The position numbers and the translations under genes were made by a program. The notes beneath the pieces were generated by a model. That model ran no database searches. It was given only the letters and a program-made list of their open reading frames with translations, and was not told where the DNA came from. Shown here one piece after another: positions 1-7,162 of a DNA stretch of 64,000 nucleotides; within the stretch, counting starts at the first letter, position 1; every line of letters begins with the position of its first letter. The stretch comes from Paenisporosarcina quisquiliarum_A. Its GTDB lineage: Bacteria; Bacillota; Bacilli; Bacillales_A; Planococcaceae. The stretch lies in the NCBI RefSeq assembly GCF_043641925.1, contig NZ_JBHZRU010000001.1, positions 248,001-312,000 of the forward strand, in the 5' to 3' direction.

Positions 1-1
1 T

Positions 2-991
2 ACATTTTTACCAATTGATCGATACCCGCTGGTCATTCTTCAAATTGAAGGTGATCCGTTCCTAACTGATGTAAATGTTCACCCTTCAAAACAGCAAATT
101 CGACTTAGCAAAGAAAAGGAACTAATGCAGTTAGTCGAAGAGACGATTCGTAAAACCATTCGTTCGATTATGCGTGCGCCAGAAATTGTCGAGAAAACAA
201 AAAAAGTATCTACTCCAAGTGAGCAGATGGACTTGTGGAAATCTACGCCCCCACCAGTCAAGTCTTCTTATGTAAAAGAAGTTCCTTCTTTACCAACGTT
301 CAATAAAGAAGTGGATTATAACGTAATAAAGGAAACTCAGGAAACACACACAATGCCTATTTCTGAAGAGGAAGATATTGAATCCATAAACGCTGCATCA
401 AATGAGCCTTTTCCTGAACTTGATATCGTTGGTCAAATCCATGGAACATATATTATTGGTCAAAGTGCAGATGGATTTTATTTGATAGATCAGCACGCAG
501 CTCAAGAGCGCATTAAGTATGAATTTTTCCGAGAAAAAGTGGGGGACGTTCAGTCGGAAGAAAGACAATCGCTTCTTATTCCACTTTCGTTCCATTATTC
601 AGCTGATGAGGCACTAAAAGTAAAAGAACATCAACTTGTACTTGAGGAAATAGGAATCTTTTTAGAAGAATTTGGACCAACTACGTTTATCGTGAGGGAG
701 CATCCCTTTTGGTTCCCTAAAGGATTTGAAGAAGAGATCGTGAAGGAATTAATTGAACAAGTACTAAATGATCGACGTCCCGATATCAAAAAACTTCGTG
801 AAGAGGCAGCTATTATGATGAGTTGTAAACGTTCAATAAAAGCGAATCACTTTTTAACGAAGGAAGACATGTCCATGTTAATCAAGGATTTAAAGAACAC
901 CGAACATCCATTTACATGTCCACATGGGCGACCAGTGATTATTCATTTCACTACTTATGAAGTGGAAAAGATGTTTAAACGAGTTATGTAA
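2..991 (+). CDS. mutL: DNA mismatch repair protein MutL, C-terminal part (5' end outside window)
   Basis: The frame is open from base 2, and the first visible residues (RYPLVILQIEGDP, then DVNVHPSK) are the conserved end of the MutL N-terminal ATPase region. A variable linker follows, then the C-terminal dimerisation domain. That domain carries the metal-binding endonuclease motif DQHA-x2-E-x4-E (DQHAAQERIKYE, about residues 166-177 of the visible part) and ends with SCKRSIKANH and CPHGRP. MutL links MutS recognition to strand incision. The DQHA motif predicts an endonuclease-type MutL, as expected in Gram-positives lacking MutH. Internal ATGs such as base 125 lie inside the conserved domain and are not the start. 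A terminator hairpin follows about 25 bp downstream. Confidence 0.97.
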   Translation, partial: TFLPIDRYPLVILQIEGDPFLTDVNVHPSKQQIRLSKEKELMQLVEETIRKTIRSIMRAPEIVEKTKKVSTPSEQMDLWKSTPPPVKSSYVKEVPSLPTFNKEVDYNVIKETQETHTMPISEEEDIESINAASNEPFPELDIVGQIHGTYIIGQSADGFYLIDQHAAQERIKYEFFREKVGDVQSEERQSLLIPLSFHYSADEALKVKEHQLVLEEIGIFLEEFGPTTFIVREHPFWFPKGFEEEIVKELIEQVLNDRRPDIKKLREEAAIMMSCKRSIKANHFLTKEDMSMLIKDLKNTEHPFTCPHGRPVIIHFTTYEVEKMFKRVM

Positions 992-1012
992 TATTTTTAG
1001 CAACAAATTTAA

Positions 1013-1060
1013 TGAGGTGTTCCTAAAATCATGAAAAATGATTTCTGGGTACATCTCTTT
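1013..1060 (+). terminator. Terminator hairpin after mutL, member of a repeated palindrome family
   Basis: GAGGTGTTCC and the following bases pair with a GGGTACATCTC arm around a central ATCATGAAAAATGAT, followed by TTTT. The same layout, with similar arm and loop sequences, recurs near 31083 and 37573. An ATG inside the hairpin opens a 60-codon frame that I regard as spurious. Confidence 0.7.
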
Positions 1061-1111
1061 TCTCTTTCAAAAAGGAAGTGGCTGTTTTCATTTCTACCGC
1101 TTTCCGAAGCC

Positions 1112-1160
1112 AATAAAAAAACAAGTAGAGAAAAATCAATCATTACTCTACTCGTTTTAT
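1112..1160. terminator. Bidirectional terminator between mutL and the VOC gene
   Basis: ACAAGTAGAG pairs with CTCTACTCGT with one mismatch. The stem is flanked by an A-run on the left, which reads as a T-run for the leftward VOC gene, and by CGTTTTATT on the right. Confidence 0.7.
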
Positions 1161-1192
1161 TAAATACTTATTGGAAGCCTCAATTAGTGAAA

Positions 1193-1564
1193 TCAGACGC
1201 GTTGATCCACTAAAATAGGATTCCCATCTGGATCTTCAATCGTAAAGCTTGCAGGACCTTCACTGGATTCGTCTGCTTCTGTTAACAACTTAATTCCTTT
1301 TTCTTTTAGCTGCTTTTGAAGATCCCGTATGTCTAAAAACGAATCGAGATTTTCGGCATTTTGGTTCCATCCAGGATTAAAGGTGAGGATGTTCTTTTCA
1401 AACATGCCTTGAAACAAACCAATTACACAACCCTCATTCTTAAGGATAAGCCAGTTTTGAGTAATATCCCCACCCAATACTTGAAATCCTAGCGTTTCAT
1501 AAAATGATTTTGATTTTTGAATGTCTTTAACATTTAAACTTATAGAAAAAGCTCCTAGATTCAT
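1193..1564 (-). CDS. VOC (glyoxalase/bleomycin-resistance fold) family protein
   Basis: This is a 123-residue single-domain protein with the vicinal-oxygen-chelate pattern: an N-terminal beta strand (AFSISLNVKDIQKSKSFYETLGF), a central WLILKNEG strand, and the C-terminal FTIEDPDGNPILVDQ signature. VOC proteins bind a metal and act as lyases, isomerases, dioxygenases or antibiotic-binding proteins. Nothing here fixes the substrate. The start is supported by AAAGGAGG seven bases or less upstream of ATG. It stands alone on the minus strand and ends at a bidirectional terminator shared with mutL. The family call is firm; the function is unknown. Confidence 0.85.
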   Translation of the reverse strand: MNLGAFSISLNVKDIQKSKSFYETLGFQVLGGDITQNWLILKNEGCVIGLFQGMFEKNILTFNPGWNQNAENLDSFLDIRDLQKQLKEKGIKLLTEADESSEGPASFTIEDPDGNPILVDQRV

Positions 1565-1804
1565 AGTTCCTCCTTTAAATAATTCGAAATATTCAGATAT
1601 ACATTATTCAGTATAAGTGAGTATATTGAAATTCACAACTCAGCATGGTTTAAAAAATATAGGATTCAGTTTTGTGATATTTATATCATGGTTATTGAGA
1701 GGTGCACTCTTGCGTTTTTGATTTCTGAATAATTTAAGCTCTATTAAAGCTGGTTAGCAGTGATTGTAGTGAAAGGCGTAAAACATCTGCTCCTGTTTCT
1801 GTTT

Positions 1805-1916
1805 CTGCATCGCTTCACTAGCTTCGAAACATGGAAAAGAGTTGCATCGCTCCGCTAGCTTCGAAACATGAAAAGGCGTTGCATCGCTGCGCTAGCTTCG
1901 TCGCAAAGATTAGAAC
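1805..1916 (+). repeat. 37-bp tandem repeat, about 2.6 to 3 copies
   Basis: Units start at 1805, 1842 and 1879, each opening with YTGCATCGCTNCRCTAGCTTCG. The first two units continue with AAACATG(G)AAAAG. The third diverges after 22 bases into the hairpin at 1905-1932. The period is exactly 37 bp. Confidence 0.85.
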
Positions 1917-1932
1917 TATGGTTCTAATCTTT
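1905..1932. repeat. Perfect 12-bp hairpin inside family A copy 1
   Basis: AAAGATTAGAAC, loop TATG, then GTTCTAATCTTT. The cognate hairpin in the copy near 57.7 kb keeps pairing although the stem sequence differs. Confidence 0.85.
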
Positions 1933-2049
1933 CCAGCGGGAAATGCGTGTCCTGGTGAGACCCCACAGTCGCTTGCGACGAGGAGGCTCACGGACCGCCC
2001 GCGGAAAGCGTTCGCCTGTAACGAAAATCAACAATATCTTAATATAGAG

Positions 2050-2100
2050 TCATTAAAAACAAAACCACCCTATCTCGATAAACCGAGATAGGGTGGCTTG
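2050..2100 (-). terminator. Terminator of the SET-domain gene
   Basis: A perfect 13-bp stem, CCACCCTATCTCG with CGAGATAGGGTGG (2065-2096). On the minus strand it is followed by TTTTGTTTTT. Confidence 0.8.
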
Positions 2101-2205
2101 ATGAATAAACTATGTGTACATGTTCACTAGTCTCAAGAAAAATGGTTGCCCTTTTTAAATGGCCATGAAAGCCACAACAAATCACTTTATAAGATATTTT
2201 TCAGC

Positions 2206-2598
2206 TTAATCTTCATCCTGAATATCTTCGTTAAACCACAATGGATCATCATTATCAACTTCACCATTATAATTAATCAATATTTCTTGACCAGCTTCAA
2301 TATCCGTATAGGCATAAAAATCGAATGTGTGGTTTTCGAAGTTTATATCGTAATGCGCATTAGGCGTATAAGAATGATTGAATAACATTCCGTAACCTAG
2401 CACGATCGCCGTATGGTTTGCACCATATTCGAAAGCATAATCGGCTAGCAATGTCTTTTCAATGTGTTCATGTTCATCATTTGGATAGGGAAGTACAGGT
2501 GCTGCGTGAAACAACACACCTTTTGCGATGTTTTCTGTAGCAAAAACACCACGTTTAAATTCTCCATCACTCAATGTAGAAATTTTAATTTCGATCAT
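2206..2598 (-). CDS. Small SET-domain protein (putative protein-lysine methyltransferase)
   Basis: The 130 residues form a minimal SET domain. GVFATENIAKG (about residues 17-27) matches the N-terminal G.FA...I..G strand. LFNHSYTPNAHYD (about 72-84) is the conserved NHS..PN motif that binds S-adenosylmethionine. AGQEILINYN (about 102-111) is the closing G.E....Y motif. SET enzymes methylate lysine side chains. In bacteria their substrates are mostly unknown, and this protein lacks any extra targeting domain. The C-terminus is very acidic. The start is supported by GAAGGTG five bases before ATG. It is monocistronic, with its own terminator. Confidence 0.8.
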   Translation of the reverse strand: MIEIKISTLSDGEFKRGVFATENIAKGVLFHAAPVLPYPNDEHEHIEKTLLADYAFEYGANHTAIVLGYGMLFNHSYTPNAHYDINFENHTFDFYAYTDIEAGQEILINYNGEVDNDDPLWFNEDIQDED

Positions 2599-2717
2599 TT
2601 TTTCACCTTCTCAGTCTAATTTCAGTAGGAATCTTTGCTGAGTTTGTCAGATAAGGTCTACTCGATTGAGAGTCGATTATACCATGTTTTCAATCGATGA
2701 AAAAATAAATCGGTTCT

Positions 2718-3659
2718 TTACTCTTTTTCAGTTAAACCTTTAAAGATCGTATCAATGTTCCATTTCATCATTTTTATATACGTATCTCCATCTTCGCCAG
2801 GCTTCCCGATGGAATCTGTAAATACTTTTCCGTAAATAGGGACACCTGTTTCAGAAGAAACCATTTCCATACTACGAGGATCAATACTCGTTTCGACAAA
2901 GAGAACAGGATTTTCTTTTGAACGAATGAAATCTACAATGGAACTAACTTGTTCAGGCGATCCTTGATTTTCGGAATTAATTTCCCAAATATATGCGGCT
3001 TCAAAATCGTAAGCTGCAGAGAAATATTTAAATGCCCCTTCACTTGTGATCAAAAGACGTTGTTCTTTTGGAATTTCTTTATAACGAGCAACTGCTTCAT
3101 CATGTAATTTTTCTAATTCAGCGATATACGCTTTTGCGTTCTCTTCATAAACATCTGCATGGTCTGGATCTACTTTTATAAATCCATCACGTGCATTTTC
3201 TGCATATTTTATCCCATTACGAACATCTAACCAAGCATGTGGATCTTCTTCACTTTCTTTCCCTTTAGATGTTAAATGCATAGGTGTAACACCTTCACTT
3301 AAACGAAAGACCGGGGCATCGTCACCTGATTTACCTGATGTTAGCAACAGCTTTTCAAACCACGAGTTGCCACCTTCAAGGTTCAATCCATTATAAAAAA
3401 CAATATCAGCATCTGTTGTCAATTGAACATCCTTTGGAAGAGGATCATATTCATGCGGGTTTGATCCGACCGGTGCTAAAGAATGAATTTCTACGCGGTC
3501 ACCACCAACGTTTTTTGCAATATCGTAAAGAATCGAATAGGTCGTAATCACTTGAATTTTATCGGATGATGAATCTGTTTTCTCATCTTGATTCCCACAT
3601 CCTGCTAATGACAACAGAACAATAAGTATAGTGAAAAACCCTAAAATTTTTATTTTCAT
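2718..3659 (-). CDS. Metal ABC transporter substrate-binding lipoprotein (manganese/zinc type)
   Basis: A cluster 9 (ZnuA/MntA/PsaA) solute-binding protein. It has a signal peptide with lipobox LSLAGC (Cys near residue 20), then metal-ligand regions: GSNPHEYDP (His), DPHAWLD (His), a Glu in TSEGAFKYF, and FVETSIDPR (Asp). The His-rich loop typical of zinc-specific ZnuA is absent, which fits manganese better. I chose the ATG at 3659, which has GGAGG eight bases upstream. A TTG at 3674 would overlap that site. It is the last gene of an ATPase-permease-binding protein operon, 21 bp after the permease. An MntR-like operator in front of the operon supports manganese uptake. Confidence 0.9.
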   Translation of the reverse strand: MKIKILGFFTILIVLLSLAGCGNQDEKTDSSSDKIQVITTYSILYDIAKNVGGDRVEIHSLAPVGSNPHEYDPLPKDVQLTTDADIVFYNGLNLEGGNSWFEKLLLTSGKSGDDAPVFRLSEGVTPMHLTSKGKESEEDPHAWLDVRNGIKYAENARDGFIKVDPDHADVYEENAKAYIAELEKLHDEAVARYKEIPKEQRLLITSEGAFKYFSAAYDFEAAYIWEINSENQGSPEQVSSIVDFIRSKENPVLFVETSIDPRSMEMVSSETGVPIYGKVFTDSIGKPGEDGDTYIKMMKWNIDTIFKGLTEKE

Positions 3660-3680
3660 TTTTAATTCCTCCAATTAAAT

Positions 3681-4541
3681 CTAAGTTGAAATCGTTTTTC
3701 TTTTAAAGTTTTTCATTGAACGCCATAGTAAGCCTTGTTTAGGTGAAAAGATAAATGCCAATATGAATAAGAAAGTTGCTGCAAGTACAATTGTTGCACC
3801 TGATGCCAGATTATAAGTGTAACTAAAATACAATCCAATAATGGATGATAGAATTCCAAGCCCTGCAGACAGGTATAACATGACCCATAATCTATTCGTT
3901 AGTAAATATGCTGTAGAAGCGGGAGTAATCAGCATCGCTACTACAAGAATGATGCCAACTGTTTGAAGAGAGGCAACTGTAACTAAAGTCAGTAAAACCA
4001 TTAAGAAGTAATGGATGACTCTTACTGGTAGTCCGTAAGCTCGAGCCATTGTAGGATCAAACGAGCTAACAAGTAATTCTTTATAGAATACATAGATACT
4101 AACCAATACGATGATTCCAATAAACAAAGTGGTCCACATTTCATCTGGTCGAACAGCTAACACGTTACCAAAGAGAATATGATATAAATCGGTACTACTT
4201 TTCATCATCGTAATGAGAATAATCCCTGAAGCAAACGCTGCAGTAAACATAATCCCAATGGATACATCGTTTTTAATTCGACTATTTTGACTGATGAATC
4301 CAATACCTAGGGCAGTTAATACACCCGTAAAGACAGCGCCAAAAAAGAAATTAATTCCAATCATATAAGAAAGAGCGACTCCAGGTAGAACAGCATGTGA
4401 AATAGCATCGCCCATTAAAGCCATTCCTCGTAAAATGATAAAACAGCCAATCACGCCACAAATAATTCCGACCATTATGGAAGTGAGTAAGGCTTTTTGT
4501 AAAAAGCCATATTGAATAATGCCCTCAATAAAGTCCATCAT
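3681..4541 (-). CDS. Metal ABC transporter permease (MntC/ZnuB/SitC family)
   Basis: The protein has 286 residues with about eight or nine predicted membrane helices. It contains the family signature RGMALMGDAISHAVLPGVALSYMIG near residues 38-62 and TPASTAYLL in a late helix. It forms the membrane channel for the adjacent ATPase and binding protein, importing Mn(II) or Zn(II). The start codon overlaps the ATPase stop as ATGA, indicating translational coupling. B. subtilis has two permeases in mntABCD. Here one permease gene serves, as in many cluster 9 systems, presumably as a homodimer. Confidence 0.92.
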   Translation of the reverse strand: MMDFIEGIIQYGFLQKALLTSIMVGIICGVIGCFIILRGMALMGDAISHAVLPGVALSYMIGINFFFGAVFTGVLTALGIGFISQNSRIKNDVSIGIMFTAAFASGIILITMMKSSTDLYHILFGNVLAVRPDEMWTTLFIGIIVLVSIYVFYKELLVSSFDPTMARAYGLPVRVIHYFLMVLLTLVTVASLQTVGIILVVAMLITPASTAYLLTNRLWVMLYLSAGLGILSSIIGLYFSYTYNLASGATIVLAATFLFILAFIFSPKQGLLWRSMKNFKRKTIST

Positions 4542-5281
4542 ACAAACACCTCCGTGTCTGGTTTAGTTTGAAAAGGTTGATTATAAGCACGACCGATTAT
4601 TTCAGGAGCAAATACTTTTGCAACTTCACCATACTCAATAAGTTCTTTATTTAATAAAATCAATTGATCAAAATAATCAGCTGCTTTACTTAAGTCATGA
4701 TGGACAACCACGACAGTTTTACCTTGATTGCGTAATTGTTTTAAGACAGAAATTATCGTTTCTTCACTCGTAATATCTACTCCAACAAATGGTTCGTCTA
4801 AAAAATACATATCCGCTTTTTGGGCCAATGCTCTCGCCAAGAACACCCGTTGTTGTTGTCCGCCTGAAAGTTCTCCGATTTGTCGATTGCTATATGATTC
4901 GATTCCCACTTGTTTCAAACATTCGAGAGCCCAAATTTTATGTTCTTTTTTAGGACGTTTGAAGAGACCTAGGTTCGGATAAGTTCCTAGTAAAACCGTA
5001 TCTAATACGGTAATTGGAAAATCCCAATCAATATCATTTCGTTGGGGTACATACGCAACTTTTGTTTTCATTTCTTTAATTGAATGACCAAGTATCCGAA
5101 TTTCTCCACTATCTTTTTTTATTAAATTAAGCATGGCTTTTAATAGAGTGGACTTCCCTGCACCATTGGGTCCGATTATTCCAACTAGGTTTCCTTCATT
5201 TATCGAAAAATTTATGTCACTTAAGGCTGTATTGCCTAGATATGAACAGGATAAATGTTTAACTTCGATTGCTAAACTCAT
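4538..5281 (-). CDS. Metal ABC transporter ATP-binding protein (MntB/ZnuC family)
   Basis: A complete 247-residue ABC ATPase with Walker A GPNGAGKST (about 37-45), Q-loop VPQRNDIDWDFP, signature LSGGQQQR, Walker B MYFLDEP and H-loop VVHHD. It powers the permease encoded immediately downstream. VPQR..IDWDFP is characteristic of the manganese/zinc/iron-chelate group. AAAGGAGG lies about six bases before ATG. This is the first gene of the three-gene leftward operon. Confidence 0.93.
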   Translation of the reverse strand: MSLAIEVKHLSCSYLGNTALSDINFSINEGNLVGIIGPNGAGKSTLLKAMLNLIKKDSGEIRILGHSIKEMKTKVAYVPQRNDIDWDFPITVLDTVLLGTYPNLGLFKRPKKEHKIWALECLKQVGIESYSNRQIGELSGGQQQRVFLARALAQKADMYFLDEPFVGVDITSEETIISVLKQLRNQGKTVVVVHHDLSKAADYFDQLILLNKELIEYGEVAKVFAPEIIGRAYNQPFQTKPDTEVFV

Positions 5282-5358
5282 AATGTTTCCTCCTTTTAAA
5301 ATATATTATTCTATAAAAATACTTTTACTAACGCATAATATTTTCTTGGTTATAAAAA

Positions 5359-5376
5359 AGTTTCCTTAAAGCAACT
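5359..5376. promoter_or_regulatory. Putative MntR (DtxR-family) operator for the metal ABC operon
   Basis: The imperfect palindrome AGTTTCCTTAAAGCAACT has 14 of 18 symmetric positions. On the minus strand it reads TTGCTTTAAGGAAACT, close to the remembered Bacillus MntR box. It lies about 80 bp upstream of the ATPase start. No unambiguous -35/-10 pair could be assigned. Confidence 0.5.
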
Positions 5377-5655
5377 ATATGCATCTAAAGTCAAAAAAGC
5401 AACTTTTTTATAAAGAAAAAGATGTTGTGTGTTGTTAAGTGCAGCGAAAACTCTTTTAGAAATTTAGACAATATTGGCCAAATAATCATTCTAGGAAAGC
5501 AAAACTTTTTTAGATGGAGGTAGTTCAATATATTTTTATCGTGAATGAAAGGGAACGTTGTTTGATATACATTGAAATAGGAAAAACAGTATAATTAGAG
5601 GGTACATACTTCTTGATACCACGGATTTAAAAGGAATTAATGAGGGGGTTTATAA
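5377..5655. other. Intergenic DNA between the metal transporter and glpK
   Basis: AT-rich leader region with no gene. A TATAAT at 5590-5595 may be the glpK -10 element, but no good -35 sits 16-18 bp upstream. I found neither a convincing catabolite-response element nor the leader terminator expected for GlpP antitermination. Confidence 0.4.
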
Positions 5656-7143
5656 ATGGGTGAATACATGCTTGCGATTGATCAAGGAACAACAAGTTCT
5701 AGAGCCATTCTGTTTAATAAAAAAGGTGACCTCGTACATACTGCACAAAAAGAATTTCAGCAATATTTTCCGAAACCAGGATGGGTCGAACATAATGCAA
5801 ATGAAATATGGGGTTCTGTCTTATCTGTGATTGCAGCTGTATTAACAGAGAGTGGGATTCAGCCTACAGATATACATGGAATTGGAATCACCAATCAACG
5901 TGAAACGACCGTTGTCTGGAATAAAAAAACGGGTCGACCTATTTATAATGCAATTGTCTGGCAATCTAGACAAACCCAATCAATAGTAGATCGTCTAAAA
6001 GAAGATAATTTGGAAGATTGGTTTCAAGACAAAACCGGTTTACGTTTAGACCCTTATTTCTCTGGCACGAAAGTAAAGTGGATATTAGAGAATGTTGAAG
6101 GGGCAAAAGAATTAGCGGAACAAGGTGATTTATTATTCGGAACTATTGACACATGGATTATTTGGAAACTATCGAATGAAAAAGTTCATGTGACAGATTA
6201 TTCGAATGCCTCACGGACGCTATTATTTAATATTCATGAATTAAAATGGGATGAGGAAATTTGCGAAAAACTTTCCATTCCTTTATCAATGCTTCCAAAA
6301 GTAGCATCTTCTTCTGAAATATATGCAGATACAGACCCTTCTGTCTTTTTTGGTGCTGCTGTTCCAATAGCAGGGGTAGCGGGTGATCAACAAGCAGCTT
6401 TATTTGGTCAATGTTGTTTTGAGAAAGGTATGGCGAAAAACACATATGGTACAGGCTGTTTTATGCTGTTAAATACAGGTGAGGAAGCGGTCAAGTCTGA
6501 ACATGGACTCTTAACGACAATTGCATGGGGACTTGATGGAAAAGTGAGTTATGCATTAGAAGGCAGCGTTTTTGTAGCAGGATCTGCTATTCAATGGTTA
6601 AGAGACGGTCTTCGAATGTTAAAACAAGCTTCTGATAGCGAATCTTATGCAAAGAAAGTTGACTCTACAGAAGGTGTATATGTAGTGCCGGCTTTTGTAG
6701 GACTAGGAACGCCTTATTGGGATTCCGAAGCAAGGGGGGCCATTTTTGGCTTAACTCGCGGAACTTCTAAAGAACATTTTATTCGCGCAACAATTGAATC
6801 ACTGGCTTACCAAACAAAAGATGTTTTCAACGCAATGGAAGAAGATGCGCAGTTGAAGATAGAGGTATTAAGAGTTGATGGTGGTGCGGTTAATAATGAT
6901 TTTTTAATGCAATTCCAAAGCGATCTTCTAAACTTGGATGTAGAATTGGCTAAATTAAACGAGTCAACTGCTTTAGGAGCTGCATATTTAGCGGGATTAG
7001 CGACAGGTTTTTGGAAGGATTTAGAGGAAATCGAACAAATGCGGAGTACTAAAAACACCTTCCAACCTAAAATGGAAGACGAACAAAGAGAGTCATTATA
7101 TAACGGATGGCAAAGAGCAGTAAAGGCGACAAGAATGTTCTAA
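5656..7143 (+). CDS. glpK: Glycerol kinase
   Basis: Phosphorylates glycerol to sn-glycerol 3-phosphate with ATP. The 495 residues are full length for the FGGY kinase family. The phosphate-1 motif DQGTTSSRA sits at 9-17, the adenosine/phosphate-2 region at GVAGDQQAALFGQ, and the C-terminal FGGY signature at about 360-385. A conserved His in the FTRxxxH-type activation loop near LLFNIHELKWD may be the PTS HPr phosphorylation site. GAGGGGG precedes ATG. glpD follows after 19 bp, so the two form an operon. The facilitator gene glpF, upstream of glpK in B. subtilis, is not here. Confidence 0.97.
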   Translation: MGEYMLAIDQGTTSSRAILFNKKGDLVHTAQKEFQQYFPKPGWVEHNANEIWGSVLSVIAAVLTESGIQPTDIHGIGITNQRETTVVWNKKTGRPIYNAIVWQSRQTQSIVDRLKEDNLEDWFQDKTGLRLDPYFSGTKVKWILENVEGAKELAEQGDLLFGTIDTWIIWKLSNEKVHVTDYSNASRTLLFNIHELKWDEEICEKLSIPLSMLPKVASSSEIYADTDPSVFFGAAVPIAGVAGDQQAALFGQCCFEKGMAKNTYGTGCFMLLNTGEEAVKSEHGLLTTIAWGLDGKVSYALEGSVFVAGSAIQWLRDGLRMLKQASDSESYAKKVDSTEGVYVVPAFVGLGTPYWDSEARGAIFGLTRGTSKEHFIRATIESLAYQTKDVFNAMEEDAQLKIEVLRVDGGAVNNDFLMQFQSDLLNLDVELAKLNESTALGAAYLAGLATGFWKDLEEIEQMRSTKNTFQPKMEDEQRESLYNGWQRAVKATRMF

Positions 7144-7162
7144 AATTGAGGAGGAATTCAAG

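Larger units (their letters stand above)
1775..2017 (+). repeat. Family A intergenic palindromic element, copy 1
   Basis: It begins GGCGTAAAACATCTGCTCCTG, contains a 37-bp tandem repeat and a perfect 12-bp hairpin, and ends with a GAGACCCCACAG...GAGGAGGCTCACGG...CCGCGGAAAGCG block. The first half is homologous, in the opposite orientation, to 57668-57740. The last half is homologous to 63259-63355. Confidence 0.8.
1565..2205. other. Non-coding intergenic region carrying repeat elements
   Basis: This 641-bp gap lies between two leftward genes. Bases 1565-1774 are AT-rich and show nothing recognisable. Bases 1775-2017 hold a GC-rich composite repeat, annotated separately. Bases 2050-2100 hold a strong hairpin acting as terminator for the SET-domain gene. 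Short open frames inside it, such as 1831-2091, derive from the repeat and have no plausible ribosome binding site. Confidence 0.75.

Noticed and set aside
1031..1213. 60-codon open frame downstream of mutL
   Set aside because: It begins inside the mutL terminator hairpin, runs through a second terminator and overlaps the end of the VOC gene on the other strand. There is no ribosome binding site and no recognisable protein pattern.
1831..2091. 86-codon open frame between the VOC and SET genes
   Set aside because: It lies entirely in the family A repeat and its codons follow the repeat. No initiation signal.
5377..5655. GlpP-type antiterminator leader for glpK
   Set aside because: B. subtilis glp leaders contain a terminator with a GlpP target. 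I could not find a matching inverted repeat with a T-run here.
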